NCBI GenBank assembly: GCA_017505535.1
Contig: JAFVPD010000014.1
Location: 1 to 64,000 of the forward strand
Length of the DNA stretch: 64,000 bases
Source of the DNA: Muribaculaceae bacterium
GTDB taxonomy: Bacteria; Bacteroidota; Bacteroidia; Bacteroidales; Muribaculaceae
Reading direction: 5' to 3'
Shown: positions 46,231 to 55,394 of the stretch, in pieces
Numbering within the stretch: the stretch's first letter is position 1
Layout of the letters: the number at the start of each line of letters is the position of its first letter
The notes under the pieces: model-generated
The model's database searches: none
Told to the model about the DNA's origin: nothing
The model's input: the letters and a program-made list of their open reading frames with translations, nothing else
Position numbers and translations under genes: made by a program

Positions 46231-48264
46231 TTACTTTTTGATGAATTCTTTCACTTTGTTTAGGATATTGTTTGCAGTGAATCCGAATTTTTCGTCAAGT
46301 ACTTTATATGGAGCAGATGCGCCAAAGTGGTTGAGCCCAAATACTGTTCCTTGGCAACCGATTACGCTATACAAAGTTGAAGGAAGTCCTGCAGTAAGAC
46401 CAAACACAGGAGTGCCATTTGGTATAACGCTTTCTTTGTATTCGGCTTCTTGGCAATTGTAGAGTCCGATTGATGGGATAGATACTACGCGCGATGCAAC
46501 TCCTTCTTGTTCAAGCATTTTTGCGACTTCACACAACAAAGAAACTTCAGATCCATTACCTACAAGAATTACTTTGGGGTGAGGGCTGTCGATTACCACA
46601 TATCCGCCTCGGCGTATTCCTTGTGCTTCGGCATAACGGTCGCCGGTAGCAGAAGGTATGTCGCTGACGTCTTGACGAGTGAGAATGAGGGCGGTAGGTG
46701 TAGTCTTGTTCTCTAAAGCCATTTCCCAAGCAACGGTTGTCTCGGCGCTATCGGCGGGACGTAGAACCAATACGCTTGGTTGGCCATTTTGGTTGCGGAG
46801 CTCTTCAAGAAGGCGTATTTGAGCTTCTTGTTCAACAGGCTCGTGTGTAGGGCCATCTTCTCCAACTCTGAAGGCGTCGTGAGAGAATACATATTTCACG
46901 GGAAGTTTCATTAAAGCGGCCATACGTATTGCCGGTTTCATATAGTCGGAGAATACGAAGAATGTGCCACATGCGGCCATCATTCCGCCGTGAAGGATTA
47001 TACCATTCATGATTGCAGCCATTGTCAATTCGGCAACTCCGGCGTGGAGGAATCCTCCTGAGAAGTCGCCACGAGTCAATGCCCCGGTTTTCTTTAAGAA
47101 TGCTTCAGTCTTATCGGAGTTGGCAAGGTCGGCCGATGATACAATCATGTTTTTAACTTTTTCGCCAAGCACAGAAAGCACGTTGGCCGAAGCTGTGCGA
47201 GTTGCACTTCCCGGTTTGTGAGCTATTGCCGAAAAGTCTATTTCAGGAATGCGTTCTGCAATGAAATCGTCGAGTTGTGCTGCCAATTCGGGATTTTCAG
47301 CGGCCCATGCTTTTTCTTCGGCATGACGCGCTGCCACGATTTTACGTAATTCCTCTTTGCGAGTTTCGTATAGAGCTTTCACTTCGTCCCAAATTATCCA
47401 TGGATTTTGAGGATCACCACCAAGGTTGGCAACTGTTTTTTCGTAGTCAGCTCCCGATTTGCTCAATGGTTGACCATGAGTGCTGCATTTGCCTTCGAAG
47501 TTTTCGCCGGTGGCTGTAACACAACCGCGGCCCATGATGGTGTTACCAATGATGAGAGTTGGACGTTCAGTTTCGGCTATCGCTTTATTGAGTGCTTCAG
47601 AGATTTCAACGGGGTTACAACCATCGATTTCGATAACATTCCAACCCCATGCTTGATATTTAGCAGCATAATCTTCAGTTGTAACGGCGTCAACATCGGT
47701 AGATAGTTGTACTTTGTTGCTATCGAAGAACATAATCAAGTTGCTGAGTCCGAGATATCCGGCTATGCGACCGGCGCCTTGAGCAATTTCCTCTTGGATA
47801 CCACCATCGGAGATGAATGCATAGGTTTTATGTTCAATCCATTTACCGAAACGAGCGGCAAGGAATCTTTCGGCAATTGCAGCTCCAACGGCCATAGTGT
47901 GTCCTTGTCCCAATGGCCCTGACGTGTTTTCAATACCACGAGCGGGGTCCAATTCGGGGTGTCCAGGGGTTACGCTTCCCCATTGACGGAATTGTTGAAG
48001 TTCTTCAATTGTATATTTGCCCATGAGCGCGAGAACGCTATATAGCATGGGAGACATGTGTCCTGGATCAAGAAAGAAACGATCTCGTGCAATCCAAGAT
48101 GGATCGTCGGGGTCGGTTACTAAAAAGTTTGAATAGAGCACGTTGATAAAGTCGGCTCCACCCATAGCACCTCCCGGGTGTCCTGATTTGGCTTTTTCTA
48201 CCATTGCGGCAGCGAGAATGCGTATGTTATCTGCTGCCTTGTCTTGCAATATTTTTTTATCCAT
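46231..48264 (-). CDS. tkt: Transketolase
   Basis: This thiamine diphosphate enzyme of 677 residues belongs to the non-oxidative pentose phosphate pathway. It begins with the substrate-binding His of SGHPGGAMGGADF. The TPP motif region contains GPLGQGHTMAVGAAIAERF and the metal-binding FISDGGIQEEIAQGAG. The pyrimidine-binding domain contains HDAFRVGEDGPTHEPVEQ and the C-terminal domain closes the protein. The length and motif order are canonical. An upstream promoter is visible; no terminator is evident before the ompA-like gene, although that gene probably has its own promoter. Confidence 0.96.
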   Translation of the reverse strand: MDKKILQDKAADNIRILAAAMVEKAKSGHPGGAMGGADFINVLYSNFLVTDPDDPSWIARDRFFLDPGHMSPMLYSVLALMGKYTIEELQQFRQWGSVTPGHPELDPARGIENTSGPLGQGHTMAVGAAIAERFLAARFGKWIEHKTYAFISDGGIQEEIAQGAGRIAGYLGLSNLIMFFDSNKVQLSTDVDAVTTEDYAAKYQAWGWNVIEIDGCNPVEISEALNKAIAETERPTLIIGNTIMGRGCVTATGENFEGKCSTHGQPLSKSGADYEKTVANLGGDPQNPWIIWDEVKALYETRKEELRKIVAARHAEEKAWAAENPELAAQLDDFIAERIPEIDFSAIAHKPGSATRTASANVLSVLGEKVKNMIVSSADLANSDKTEAFLKKTGALTRGDFSGGFLHAGVAELTMAAIMNGIILHGGMMAACGTFFVFSDYMKPAIRMAALMKLPVKYVFSHDAFRVGEDGPTHEPVEQEAQIRLLEELRNQNGQPSVLVLRPADSAETTVAWEMALENKTTPTALILTRQDVSDIPSATGDRYAEAQGIRRGGYVVIDSPHPKVILVGNGSEVSLLCEVAKMLEQEGVASRVVSIPSIGLYNCQEAEYKESVIPNGTPVFGLTAGLPSTLYSVIGCQGTVFGLNHFGASAPYKVLDEKFGFTANNILNKVKEFIKK

Positions 48265-48296
48265 GATGTTTTGTTTGAGATTTTTAATTTATGCTA

Positions 48297-48328
48297 CGAA
48301 AGTACAATATTTCTTCCATTTAGACAAA
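48297..48328 (-). promoter_or_regulatory. Promoter of tkt
   Basis: On the minus strand TTTG (48325-48328), a 20-bp spacer and TACTTTCG (48297-48304) fit the Bacteroidetes promoter with one mismatch in the -7 box, 32 bp before the start codon. Confidence 0.5.
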
Positions 48329-48406
48329 TCCGATGGCATTAAACTGAGGTTTTAAAACAAGATATTTTTTAACATTGGTGTTTTTATGGCATAAAGGCAT
48401 AAAAAT

Positions 48407-48443
48407 ACAAGCGAGATAGGCTTCGAAGCACTATCTCGCTTGT
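48407..48443 (-). terminator. Intrinsic terminator of the sugar transporter gene
   Basis: ACAAGCGAGATAG pairs with CTATCTCGCTTGT (13 bp, 11-nt loop). On the minus strand it is followed by ATTTTTAT, 25 bp after the transporter stop codon. Confidence 0.85.
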
Positions 48444-48467
48444 GTGTTTATGATAATCTGTTGATGA

Positions 48468-49772
48468 TTATTCAACGGGTTGTTTAGAAGGTTTAGACCC
48501 AATGAGCGCATAGAATAATAGGTAGGCGAGACCTACAACTACCACCCAGTAGCTTGCTTGGTAACCAACTCCTCCTTGCATGTCAACAATTGCATTTTGC
48601 AACAATGGGAGAACGCCACCACCACACACGAGGGCCATAAAGATACCTGATGCTTTTTCGGTGTATTTGCCTAATCCCTCAACAGCAAGGTTGAAGATTC
48701 CACCCCACATAACTGAAGTGCAGAGACCTACGAGTACAAGCAACATGGCGTTGATGGGAACGTTTACGAATCCAAATAAACCTTCTGCGCTATTCTTAAA
48801 TACGGGCATATTTACCATTGTTTCGGTTGAAGATAAAATGGCACCTAATACCAACGCAATGCCGATAGCTGAAACGGTAGTGAGCATTGCTTTTGCCGAT
48901 ACTTTAGCTCCGACTGCGGCTCCCACGAGGCGGCCAATGAGCATTAAGAACCAATAGGTTGCGGCTACTGATCCGGCGACTGCTTCGGCACCTTCGCTCA
49001 CGTTGAGCACGTTCAATGAGCCATTTTGGAGCCATTTTTGGAGCACATTGGGGATACCAACTTCGACACCAACATAAACGAAGATAGCAACTGCGCCAAG
49101 TACAAAATGACGGAACGACATGGGCCCGATTTTTGAACTTTCTTTGTCTGAAGCTTGAGCTTTGTTGTCGTCAGTTGTTTCGGGAATTCGAGAGATTGAT
49201 AACACCAAGAATGCAAAAGCAAAGATTCCTAATGCAGCATACATCAAGGGGAATACGTCGCTGATTTGAGCTTTTGCAACTGAGGGAATCATTATACCGG
49301 AAAGAATGATAACGGCTGTTCCGGCGAGTGAGTTGAATGACCCACCAAGTTGAATTAACTGATTACCTTTTTTGCCTCCGCCTCCAAGAGTGTTGAGCAT
49401 TGGGTTAACAACGGTGTTGAGCATACACATTGAGAAACCTGCAACAAATGCGCCAAGGAGATATACGGCAAAACTTTCGGCAACGCCTGAAATTGTTTGA
49501 ATGCCTACACCGACAAAACCAACAGCGATAGCGATGAGGGCAGTTTTCTTATAGCCGAGTTTTTGGAGTAATGCACCTGAGGGGATTCCCATAACGGCAT
49601 AGGCTATAAAGTTGGCAAATACGCCCAAGGTGCCTTGCCAATTGGGGATTTTAAATTGATTTTTCAAAATGTCGCCCATTGGCGATGCGAGGTTTGTGAC
49701 AAATGAAATCATCGCAAATAGAAATATCATTACGACGATTGGTAGGAAATAATTTTTTTTAGTCTGTCCCAT
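48468..49772 (-). CDS. Sugar MFS transporter (FucP/GluP-like)
   Basis: This twelve-helix major facilitator protein of 434 residues belongs to the fucose/glucose-galactose permease subgroup. The start (NYFLPIVVMIFLFAMISFVT), the YAVMGIPSGALLQKLGYKKT segment between helices 2 and 3, and AGFSMCMLNTVVNPMLNTLGG are characteristic; members import a hexose with protons. Many Bacteroidetes genomes carry several copies. It lies 203 bp before tkt on the same strand but is separated by a terminator. The substrate is probably glucose, galactose or fucose, not determined. Confidence 0.88.
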   Translation of the reverse strand: MGQTKKNYFLPIVVMIFLFAMISFVTNLASPMGDILKNQFKIPNWQGTLGVFANFIAYAVMGIPSGALLQKLGYKKTALIAIAVGFVGVGIQTISGVAESFAVYLLGAFVAGFSMCMLNTVVNPMLNTLGGGGKKGNQLIQLGGSFNSLAGTAVIILSGIMIPSVAKAQISDVFPLMYAALGIFAFAFLVLSISRIPETTDDNKAQASDKESSKIGPMSFRHFVLGAVAIFVYVGVEVGIPNVLQKWLQNGSLNVLNVSEGAEAVAGSVAATYWFLMLIGRLVGAAVGAKVSAKAMLTTVSAIGIALVLGAILSSTETMVNMPVFKNSAEGLFGFVNVPINAMLLVLVGLCTSVMWGGIFNLAVEGLGKYTEKASGIFMALVCGGGVLPLLQNAIVDMQGGVGYQASYWVVVVGLAYLLFYALIGSKPSKQPVE

Positions 49773-49792
49773 AATGCTTTATGTTATTTATG

Positions 49793-50464
49793 TTAATATT
49801 CTCTTATGCCGAAGATGCTCGACCCGATTCTCACCATGTTGCTGCCATGGGCGATGGCAAGTTGATGGTCGTCGCTCATTCCCATGCTCAATATCGTGAA
49901 TGCCGGTGCATCTTTTAATGGTAACGATTTAAGTGTTTTAAATGTTTGTGCGATTGCTTCAAAGTCGCTTTCAATGCGCATGGTGTCGTCGGTGTTTGAT
50001 GCCATGCCCATAATTCCACGCACTCTGATATGCTCCAATTTGTTAAGTGTGCCTGATTCTACGAGTGAAATGAGTTCGTCGGGCGCAAATCCAAATTTTG
50101 TTTCCTCTTGAGCTACATGTACTTGCAACAAGACATCTGCAACGCGGTTTATTCGCTGAGCTTCGCTATCGACCAACTGTAGAAGTCGCTCAGAGTCAAT
50201 GCTATGAATGAGCGAAACGTGGGGGAGAATCATGCGCACCTTGTTGGTCTGAAGGTGACCTATGAAGTGCCACAATATATCCCCGGGAAGTTCTTTGGCT
50301 TTGGCAACGAGCTCGGTGGCTCGGCTTTCACCAAAAATGCGATGCCCTTCCTCGTATGCGGCCCTGATGGCATCGACCGGGTGAAATTTAGAAACAGCAA
50401 CCAATTCAACGCCTTTAGGTAAAGCGTCAAGACATTTGTGCAGATTTTCTTTTACTTGGTGCAT
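49793..50464 (-). CDS. YggS/PLPBP-family PLP-binding protein
   Basis: This protein of 223 residues has the alanine-racemase-like TIM-barrel fold that binds PLP without known catalysis and takes part in vitamin B6 homeostasis. The PLP lysine is in ELVAVSKFHPVDAI (about residue 26). Other family motifs are GESRATEL, WHFIGHLQTNKVR, and the phosphate-binding SMGMSDDHQLAIAHGSNMVR with RIGSSIFG at the end. It lies 20 bp before the transporter gene, so the two may be co-transcribed; a functional link is not evident. Confidence 0.92.
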   Translation of the reverse strand: MHQVKENLHKCLDALPKGVELVAVSKFHPVDAIRAAYEEGHRIFGESRATELVAKAKELPGDILWHFIGHLQTNKVRMILPHVSLIHSIDSERLLQLVDSEAQRINRVADVLLQVHVAQEETKFGFAPDELISLVESGTLNKLEHIRVRGIMGMASNTDDTMRIESDFEAIAQTFKTLKSLPLKDAPAFTILSMGMSDDHQLAIAHGSNMVRIGSSIFGIREY

Positions 50465-50483
50465 ACCGGTGGTTTATAGAAAC

Positions 50484-50942
50484 TTAAGCGGGATCTTCAG
50501 CCGGCTTCATTGTGCCGAGTTTTACTTTATAGACGTCCATGATTGGGGTTTCGGTGATTGACACGATGTCAAAATCGGCCATAGTGCCTTTCATGCCTTC
50601 CATGAAATTGTCAAGAGCCTCTTTGAAATTGTTGGCGGCTACAAGTATAAATGAGATGCTTTTTTTCTCAACAGCTGATTTTTCGTCGATTGTGATAAAT
50701 GCCACTTTTACGAGATACCATTTATCGGCGCTATCGTCCCAGAAAATTTCTGAAATTTTGGTGCGTTTAACTGCTGATACGGTGAAATCGCCTGATATGA
50801 AAGGTGTTAGCTCTTCGATGATGCGTGCTTCGGCTTCAGTAAAAGATAACGCATCAACCATGTAGGGTTCGTTAACTTTTTTCTGAACACCATTTTCCAT
50901 CATTTTATCATATCTGACTTTGCATTCAAACCAATTTGCCAT
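50484..50942 (-). CDS. DUF4494 protein
   Basis: This protein of 152 residues is recognised by its start MANWFECKVRYDKMMENGV and the segment VDALSFTEAEARIIEELTPF, a family of unknown function confined to Bacteroidetes. The predicted fold is mixed alpha/beta with no signal peptide, membrane segment or catalytic motif visible. It lies 19 bp upstream of the YggS-like gene on the same strand, so they form an operon. A -7 element on the minus strand (TACCTTTGT, 50985-50993) precedes it. Confidence 0.85.
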   Translation of the reverse strand: MANWFECKVRYDKMMENGVQKKVNEPYMVDALSFTEAEARIIEELTPFISGDFTVSAVKRTKISEIFWDDSADKWYLVKVAFITIDEKSAVEKKSISFILVAANNFKEALDNFMEGMKGTMADFDIVSITETPIMDVYKVKLGTMKPAEDPA

Positions 50943-51078
50943 AGGTATAATTTGTGTATTTAGAGTAAAAATATTAATATCTCTACAAAGGTACGATTAT
51001 TTAAATAAGAAATATAGTTTTGTGTGGAAGAAGAATTATTAAAAAATGTTGAAATGAAAAAAGTCCTTATATTTTGAT

Positions 51079-51087
51079 TATTTTTGC
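51079..51087 (+). promoter_or_regulatory. Promoter -7 element of the cyd operon
   Basis: TATTTTTGC fits TAnnTTTGC exactly and lies 31 bp before the DUF4492 start codon. A -33 TTTG is not found at 19-21 bp. Confidence 0.5.
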
Positions 51088-51117
51088 AAAACTAATCTCA
51101 TTTAAAAAAGAAGATTA

Positions 51118-51351
51118 ATGCCAATGAAAAATAATCAAGAATCAATCATCAGACGCATTCTGCGATTTTATGTCGAGGGTTTCAAATCGATGACTGTCGG
51201 CCGATACCTATGGGCGATGATTCTCATCAAGTTGGTGATATTGTTTTTTGTTTTCAAATTGTGCTTTTTCCCCGATTTGCTTAGTCGGGACTACGATACA
51301 GATGAAGAAAGAGCTCAAGCAGTTCGCAGCTCATTATTAGATAACCGATAA
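51118..51351 (+). CDS. DUF4492 small membrane protein of the cyd operon
   Basis: This protein of 77 residues has one membrane segment (about 36-53, MILIKLVILFFVFKLCFFPD), preceded by a basic region with the family motif RFYVEGFKSMTVGRYLW. DUF4492 proteins are regularly encoded directly upstream of cydA in Bacteroidetes, as here (25-bp gap). By analogy with CydX-type small subunits of cytochrome bd, a role in assembly or stability of the oxidase is likely but not shown. An ATG two codons later is an alternative start. Confidence 0.85.
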   Translation: MPMKNNQESIIRRILRFYVEGFKSMTVGRYLWAMILIKLVILFFVFKLCFFPDLLSRDYDTDEERAQAVRSSLLDNR

Positions 51352-51376
51352 TATTAATCTTAAATAAACAATAGAG

Positions 51377-52945
51377 ATGGACGATTTAATGAATGTTGTT
51401 GATTGGTCGCGCTGGCAATTTGCATTAACCGCGATGTACCACTGGCTATTTGTTCCTTTGACACTTGGCTTGTCAATAATAGTCGGATTGATGGAGACAA
51501 TCTATTACAAAACCAAAGATGCCAAATGGTTGGCAATAACAAAATTCTGGATGTTACTGTTCGGAATAAACTTTGCATGCGGAGTTGCCACCGGTATTAT
51601 TCTTGAATTTGAATTTGGTACCAATTGGTCAAATTATAGTTGGTTTGTTGGTGATATATTTGGCGCACCATTGGCCATTGAAGGAATCTTGGCGTTCTTT
51701 ATGGAATCGACGTTTATTGCGGTAATGTTCTTTGGTTGGAAAAAGGTTAGCCCGCGTTTCCATTTGGCTTCAACATGGCTCACAGCCATTGGCGCATGTC
51801 TGTCGGCATTGTGGATTTTGGTAGCAAATGCCTGGATGCAGTATCCTGTAGGTACGGAGTTTGATCCGGCTCAAATGAGAAATGTGATGAGCGATTTCTG
51901 GGCTGTTGTTGCTTCTCCGATGGCTATAAACAAATTTTTCCATACCGTTTTGAGCGGTTGGGTGCTCGGTGGAGTATTTGTTGTTGGGGTTAGTTGCTGG
52001 TTCTTATTGAAAAAAAGAAACATAGAATTGGCTCAAAAATCAATAAAGATTGGAGGTTGGGTTGGCTTAGTAGGTATTGTATTAACGATGTGGACCGGAG
52101 ACGGATCGGCTGTTGCAGTGTCAAAATATCAACCTATGAAATTGGCTGCAATGGAGGGCTTGTATGATGGAAAATGTGGACAAGAAATTGTTGCATTTGG
52201 AATTCTCAATCCACAAAAAACGTATGATAACAATCAAGACCCGTATCTCTTTGATGTTAGTTTGCCCTATGGACTATCGATATTAGCAAAACATGACCCG
52301 AATGCCTTTGTGCCGGGGATTAATGACTTGATTAAAGGAGTAGAACTTACTCCGGAGGGTGATACCATTCACATCGATTCCTATGCGCAACGCATCGAGA
52401 TAGGCCGCCAGGCTCATGCCGCTCTACGAGAATATGGCGAAGCCGAGAAGAATGGCGATTCGGTTGCAATGGCTGATGCCTCGGCGCGTCTCGCTCAAAA
52501 CTTTAAATATTTTGGGTATGGCTATTTCAACAATCCAAGCGAGGCCGTGCCTCCTGTGGCGCTGACGTTCTATGCATTTCATATAATGGTAATTGCCGGG
52601 GGCTACTTGCTTATATTCTTTGTGGTAATTTTATTCTTGGTATATAAGAAATCAAGCGTTCTCAACAAGAAAATTGTACAATGGTTGGGCATTTTGACAA
52701 TTCCTGTAGTGTGGATATGTAGCCAAAGCGGTTGGGTTACAGCCGAGGTGGGACGTCAACCATGGATTATTCAAGATTTAATGCCCACTCGTGCGGCTAT
52801 TTCCAACATTTCGGCATCGTCGGTACAAATAACATTCTGGATGTTTGTGGTGTTGTTCACCGGATTGCTCGTTGCTGAAATTTGCATTATGCTCAAGGTG
52901 ATTAATAAGCGATCAAAAGAAGAATTGGATAACGAAAATATTTAG
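51377..52945 (+). CDS. cydA: Cytochrome bd ubiquinol oxidase subunit I
   Basis: This membrane protein of 522 residues carries haems b558, b595 and d and the quinol site, reducing O2 to water with high affinity. Haem ligands and family motifs visible are the His of FALTAMYHWLFVPLTLG (about 16-32), the GRQPW motif (AEVGRQPWIIQDLMPT), and EGILAFFMESTFIAVMFFGW, which contains the conserved glutamates of the proton path. The periplasmic Q loop lies around residues 250-390. It allows growth at the low oxygen levels met by gut Bacteroidetes. It is followed by cydB after 4 bp. Confidence 0.96.
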   Translation: MDDLMNVVDWSRWQFALTAMYHWLFVPLTLGLSIIVGLMETIYYKTKDAKWLAITKFWMLLFGINFACGVATGIILEFEFGTNWSNYSWFVGDIFGAPLAIEGILAFFMESTFIAVMFFGWKKVSPRFHLASTWLTAIGACLSALWILVANAWMQYPVGTEFDPAQMRNVMSDFWAVVASPMAINKFFHTVLSGWVLGGVFVVGVSCWFLLKKRNIELAQKSIKIGGWVGLVGIVLTMWTGDGSAVAVSKYQPMKLAAMEGLYDGKCGQEIVAFGILNPQKTYDNNQDPYLFDVSLPYGLSILAKHDPNAFVPGINDLIKGVELTPEGDTIHIDSYAQRIEIGRQAHAALREYGEAEKNGDSVAMADASARLAQNFKYFGYGYFNNPSEAVPPVALTFYAFHIMVIAGGYLLIFFVVILFLVYKKSSVLNKKIVQWLGILTIPVVWICSQSGWVTAEVGRQPWIIQDLMPTRAAISNISASSVQITFWMFVVLFTGLLVAEICIMLKVINKRSKEELDNENI

Positions 52946-52949
52946 AATT

Positions 52950-54086
52950 ATGGCAACATTTGAATTATTACAGAACTATTGGTGGATTCTGATTTCGGTA
53001 TTGGGAGCGCTATTGGTCTTTATGCTTTTTGTGCAAGGTGGCCAGTCGATGTTGTTGTCGGAGGGTAATGAAATGCACCGGTCAATGATAGTGAATTCAC
53101 TTGGACGCAAGTGGGAATTGACGTTCACAATTTTAGTGGTGTTTGGTGGCGCATTTTTTGCCTCGTTTCCATTGTTCTACTCTACAAGTTTCGGTGGGGC
53201 CTATTGGTTGTGGATGTTGATTCTTGTGAGTTTTGTTATTCAAGCATTCTCCTACGAGTTTCGTCGCAAACAAGGAAATCTATATGGGACAAAAACCTAC
53301 GATGTATTCCTTTTCCTCAATGGCTGTGTGGGGTGTGTGTTGCTCGGAGTGGCTGTGGCTATGATGTTTTTCGGCGCTGAATTCACAGTTGCAAAAGCTA
53401 ATATTCTTGATGCTGGTGCGCCGGTAATATCACGTTGGACCGATTTGCACGGGCTTGAAGCGATTGCCGATTGGCGAAATCTTCTGTTGGGATTTACGGT
53501 ATTATTCTTGGCACGAACACAATCATTACTCTATTTGATTAATAATGTTGATGATGACGCATTCCGTAGCCGTAGCCGAAAAAAGACTTTGCTCAATGGT
53601 GCAATATTTGTAGTCCTATTCTTGGCTTTTGTGGTCGTATTACTCACTCATTCAGGCTATTCAATAGTTGACGGCAAGTTTGTTTCCACCGAATACAAGT
53701 ATTTTATAAATTATACCCAAATGTGGTGGTGTGCAGCATTGTTTGTCGTAGGAGTCGTGTTAGTGTTATATGCAGTTATTCGCACTGTTTTTGATAAGTC
53801 GTTCAACCGAGGTATATGGGCCTCGGGATTAGGTACCGTTCTCGTTGTTTTGACTCTGTTTTGGGTTGCTGCGTTTAATGATACGCCCTATTACCCATCG
53901 TTGATTGATATAGACTCTTCTCTAACATTGCGTAATAGTTCGTCAAGTCAATTTACATTGACAGTGATGAGCTATGTTTCGTTGTTGATTCCTTTTGTGG
54001 TGGCATATATAGCTTATGTGTGGCGTTCAATGGACCGAACACCAATAACCCCCGAAGAAATGAATTCTAACGACCACAAATACTAA
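52950..54086 (+). CDS. cydB: Cytochrome bd ubiquinol oxidase subunit II
   Basis: This membrane protein of 378 residues pairs with CydA. About nine membrane helices are present. The N-terminus contains WWILISVLGALLVFMLFVQG and the family motif MIVNSLGRKWELTF. An EFRRK sequence after the third helix is also typical. It has no haem ligands itself; it stabilises the complex and contributes to the proton channel. The length fits Bacteroidetes CydB, which is slightly longer than that of enterobacteria. It is the last gene of the cyd operon; no terminator is obvious before the following secreted-protein gene (28-bp gap). Confidence 0.95.
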   Translation: MATFELLQNYWWILISVLGALLVFMLFVQGGQSMLLSEGNEMHRSMIVNSLGRKWELTFTILVVFGGAFFASFPLFYSTSFGGAYWLWMLILVSFVIQAFSYEFRRKQGNLYGTKTYDVFLFLNGCVGCVLLGVAVAMMFFGAEFTVAKANILDAGAPVISRWTDLHGLEAIADWRNLLLGFTVLFLARTQSLLYLINNVDDDAFRSRSRKKTLLNGAIFVVLFLAFVVVLLTHSGYSIVDGKFVSTEYKYFINYTQMWWCAALFVVGVVLVLYAVIRTVFDKSFNRGIWASGLGTVLVVLTLFWVAAFNDTPYYPSLIDIDSSLTLRNSSSSQFTLTVMSYVSLLIPFVVAYIAYVWRSMDRTPITPEEMNSNDHKY

Positions 54087-54114
54087 TTCAGGGATAAGTT
54101 AAATTCATAAAAGA

Positions 54115-54588
54115 ATGATGCGAAACAGGATATTATCATTAGCAACATTATTATTGTCGTCGGTTGTGGCATTAGCCCAAGGATACGATTTTGTTGTGTG
54201 GACCAAATCGGGAGAGCAAATAAGTTTTCCTCTCTCCGAAAAACCTAAAGTCACCCACAACGGCGCAAATTTCATAGTTTCATCAGATGCGACTCTGATA
54301 GAGTACCCAACGGCTGATTTGAAGAAATTTACGTTAGTAGCGCAAGACCCCGGGTCGGTCGATGCTGTTGAAGTGTCCGAGGTAAATCTCGTGCAACGAG
54401 ACAATACGTTGATATTAAGCGAATTCAGATTAAACTCGGTCGTGAATATCTATTCTGTTAATGGACAGTTATTATTAAGTAAAACCATCAATGACTCTTA
54501 TCCGGTTACTGTCGATTTGTCGTCGTTGAGTAAAGGAATATATATTGTATCAACCGAAAGTATCACTTGTAAAATAATCAAACAATGA
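54115..54588 (+). CDS. Small secreted protein with type IX sorting-like C-terminus
   Basis: This protein of 157 residues has a signal peptide (cleavage after SSVVALAQ, about residue 21), a short beta-rich domain with two tandem strands (FVVWTKSGEQISFPL), and a C-terminal region of about 75 residues. That region contains VNIYSVNGQLLLSKTI, VDLSSLSKGIYIVS and a basic end (KIIKQ), the pattern of the Por/type IX secretion C-terminal sorting domain. It would therefore be carried across the outer membrane by the gliding/Por machinery, if present. The first strand region recurs in the next gene's product (YIYKKDGSRINVPYENFDSI). The genes overlap by four bases (ATGA). Confidence 0.7.
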   Translation: MMRNRILSLATLLLSSVVALAQGYDFVVWTKSGEQISFPLSEKPKVTHNGANFIVSSDATLIEYPTADLKKFTLVAQDPGSVDAVEVSEVNLVQRDNTLILSEFRLNSVVNIYSVNGQLLLSKTINDSYPVTVDLSSLSKGIYIVSTESITCKIIKQ

Positions 54589-55298
54589 GAAGCAATGCTA
54601 TAATATTATTGGCATTTTTGTTCATCTTCGGATTTGTCCCCGAAATGAGCTCGCAAGGCATCTATATTTACAAAAAAGATGGAAGCCGCATCAATGTTCC
54701 GTATGAAAATTTTGACAGTATAGTCCCCTATGAGGTTGATTCCACGACGGTCAATTATGCCACAGTAGATTTAGGATTGCCAAGTGGAACAATGTGGGCA
54801 AGTCACAATATTGGAGCCACAAACCCCGAAGAATATGGCTCATATTTTGCATGGGGTGAAATCAAAACAAAAGATGAATATACCAGGGAAACTTATATCC
54901 ATTATGATACATCTGGGAATAAGTTCATCAGCATTGGAGATGTAATCTCCGGGAGTGGTTATGATGCCGCTTATATGACATGGGGCGATGGGTGGAGAAT
55001 GCCCACCAAAGCCGATTTTGAAGAATTGAGAGATTGTTGTTTCTGGATCTGGACAACGTTAAATGGAGTCAATGGTTATAAAGTGGAAAGTTATAACGGA
55101 AATAGCATATTCCTTCCGGCTGCCGGGGGATTTTATGAGACCCCAAATAGCGTTGGTGAATGTTGTTACTATTGGAGTGGAACAATTAAGGAGGGAAGCG
55201 CTCTTTATGCAAATTATTTGATCGCTAAGAGTTATTCGTACAAAGTTGAATATGCCAATCGGTTCAATGGATACCCAATCCGCCCGGTTAAGAAATAG
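54585..55298 (+). CDS. Secreted protein with Fib_succ_major-like domain
   Basis: This protein of 237 residues has a signal peptide (cleavage after EMSSQG, about residue 24) and a short N-terminal strand region like that of the previous gene's product. A domain of about 170 residues (about 60-235) is typical of Fibrobacter succinogenes major paralogous/lectin-like secreted proteins: YATVDLGLPSGTMWASHNIG, YFAWGEIKTKDEY, GDGWRMPTKADFEEL, AAGGFYETP, YYWSGTIKEG and the end YPIRPVKK. These domains occur on many Bacteroidetes surface proteins; their ligand is unknown. It is closed by an intrinsic terminator. Confidence 0.78.
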   Translation: MRSNAIILLAFLFIFGFVPEMSSQGIYIYKKDGSRINVPYENFDSIVPYEVDSTTVNYATVDLGLPSGTMWASHNIGATNPEEYGSYFAWGEIKTKDEYTRETYIHYDTSGNKFISIGDVISGSGYDAAYMTWGDGWRMPTKADFEELRDCCFWIWTTLNGVNGYKVESYNGNSIFLPAAGGFYETPNSVGECCYYWSGTIKEGSALYANYLIAKSYSYKVEYANRFNGYPIRPVKK

Positions 55299-55341
55299 AA
55301 TCTTTTGTTTACCCTGCCAATCAATTACTTGAAATAAACTG

Positions 55342-55383
55342 AAAATCCTGCCGAACAAGTGTTGACTCGGCAGGATTTTTTTG
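55342..55383 (+). terminator. Intrinsic terminator after the secreted-protein pair
   Basis: AAAATCCTGCCGA pairs with TCGGCAGGATTTT, followed by further T. It lies 44 bp after the stop codon. Confidence 0.88.
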
Positions 55384-55394
55384 TGCTATTATTG

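Noticed and set aside
48388..48406. Small palindrome-like TTTATGGCATAAAGGCATAAA next to the transporter terminator
   Set aside because: It is imperfect, AT-rich and short; it may occur by chance and adds nothing to the clear terminator beside it.
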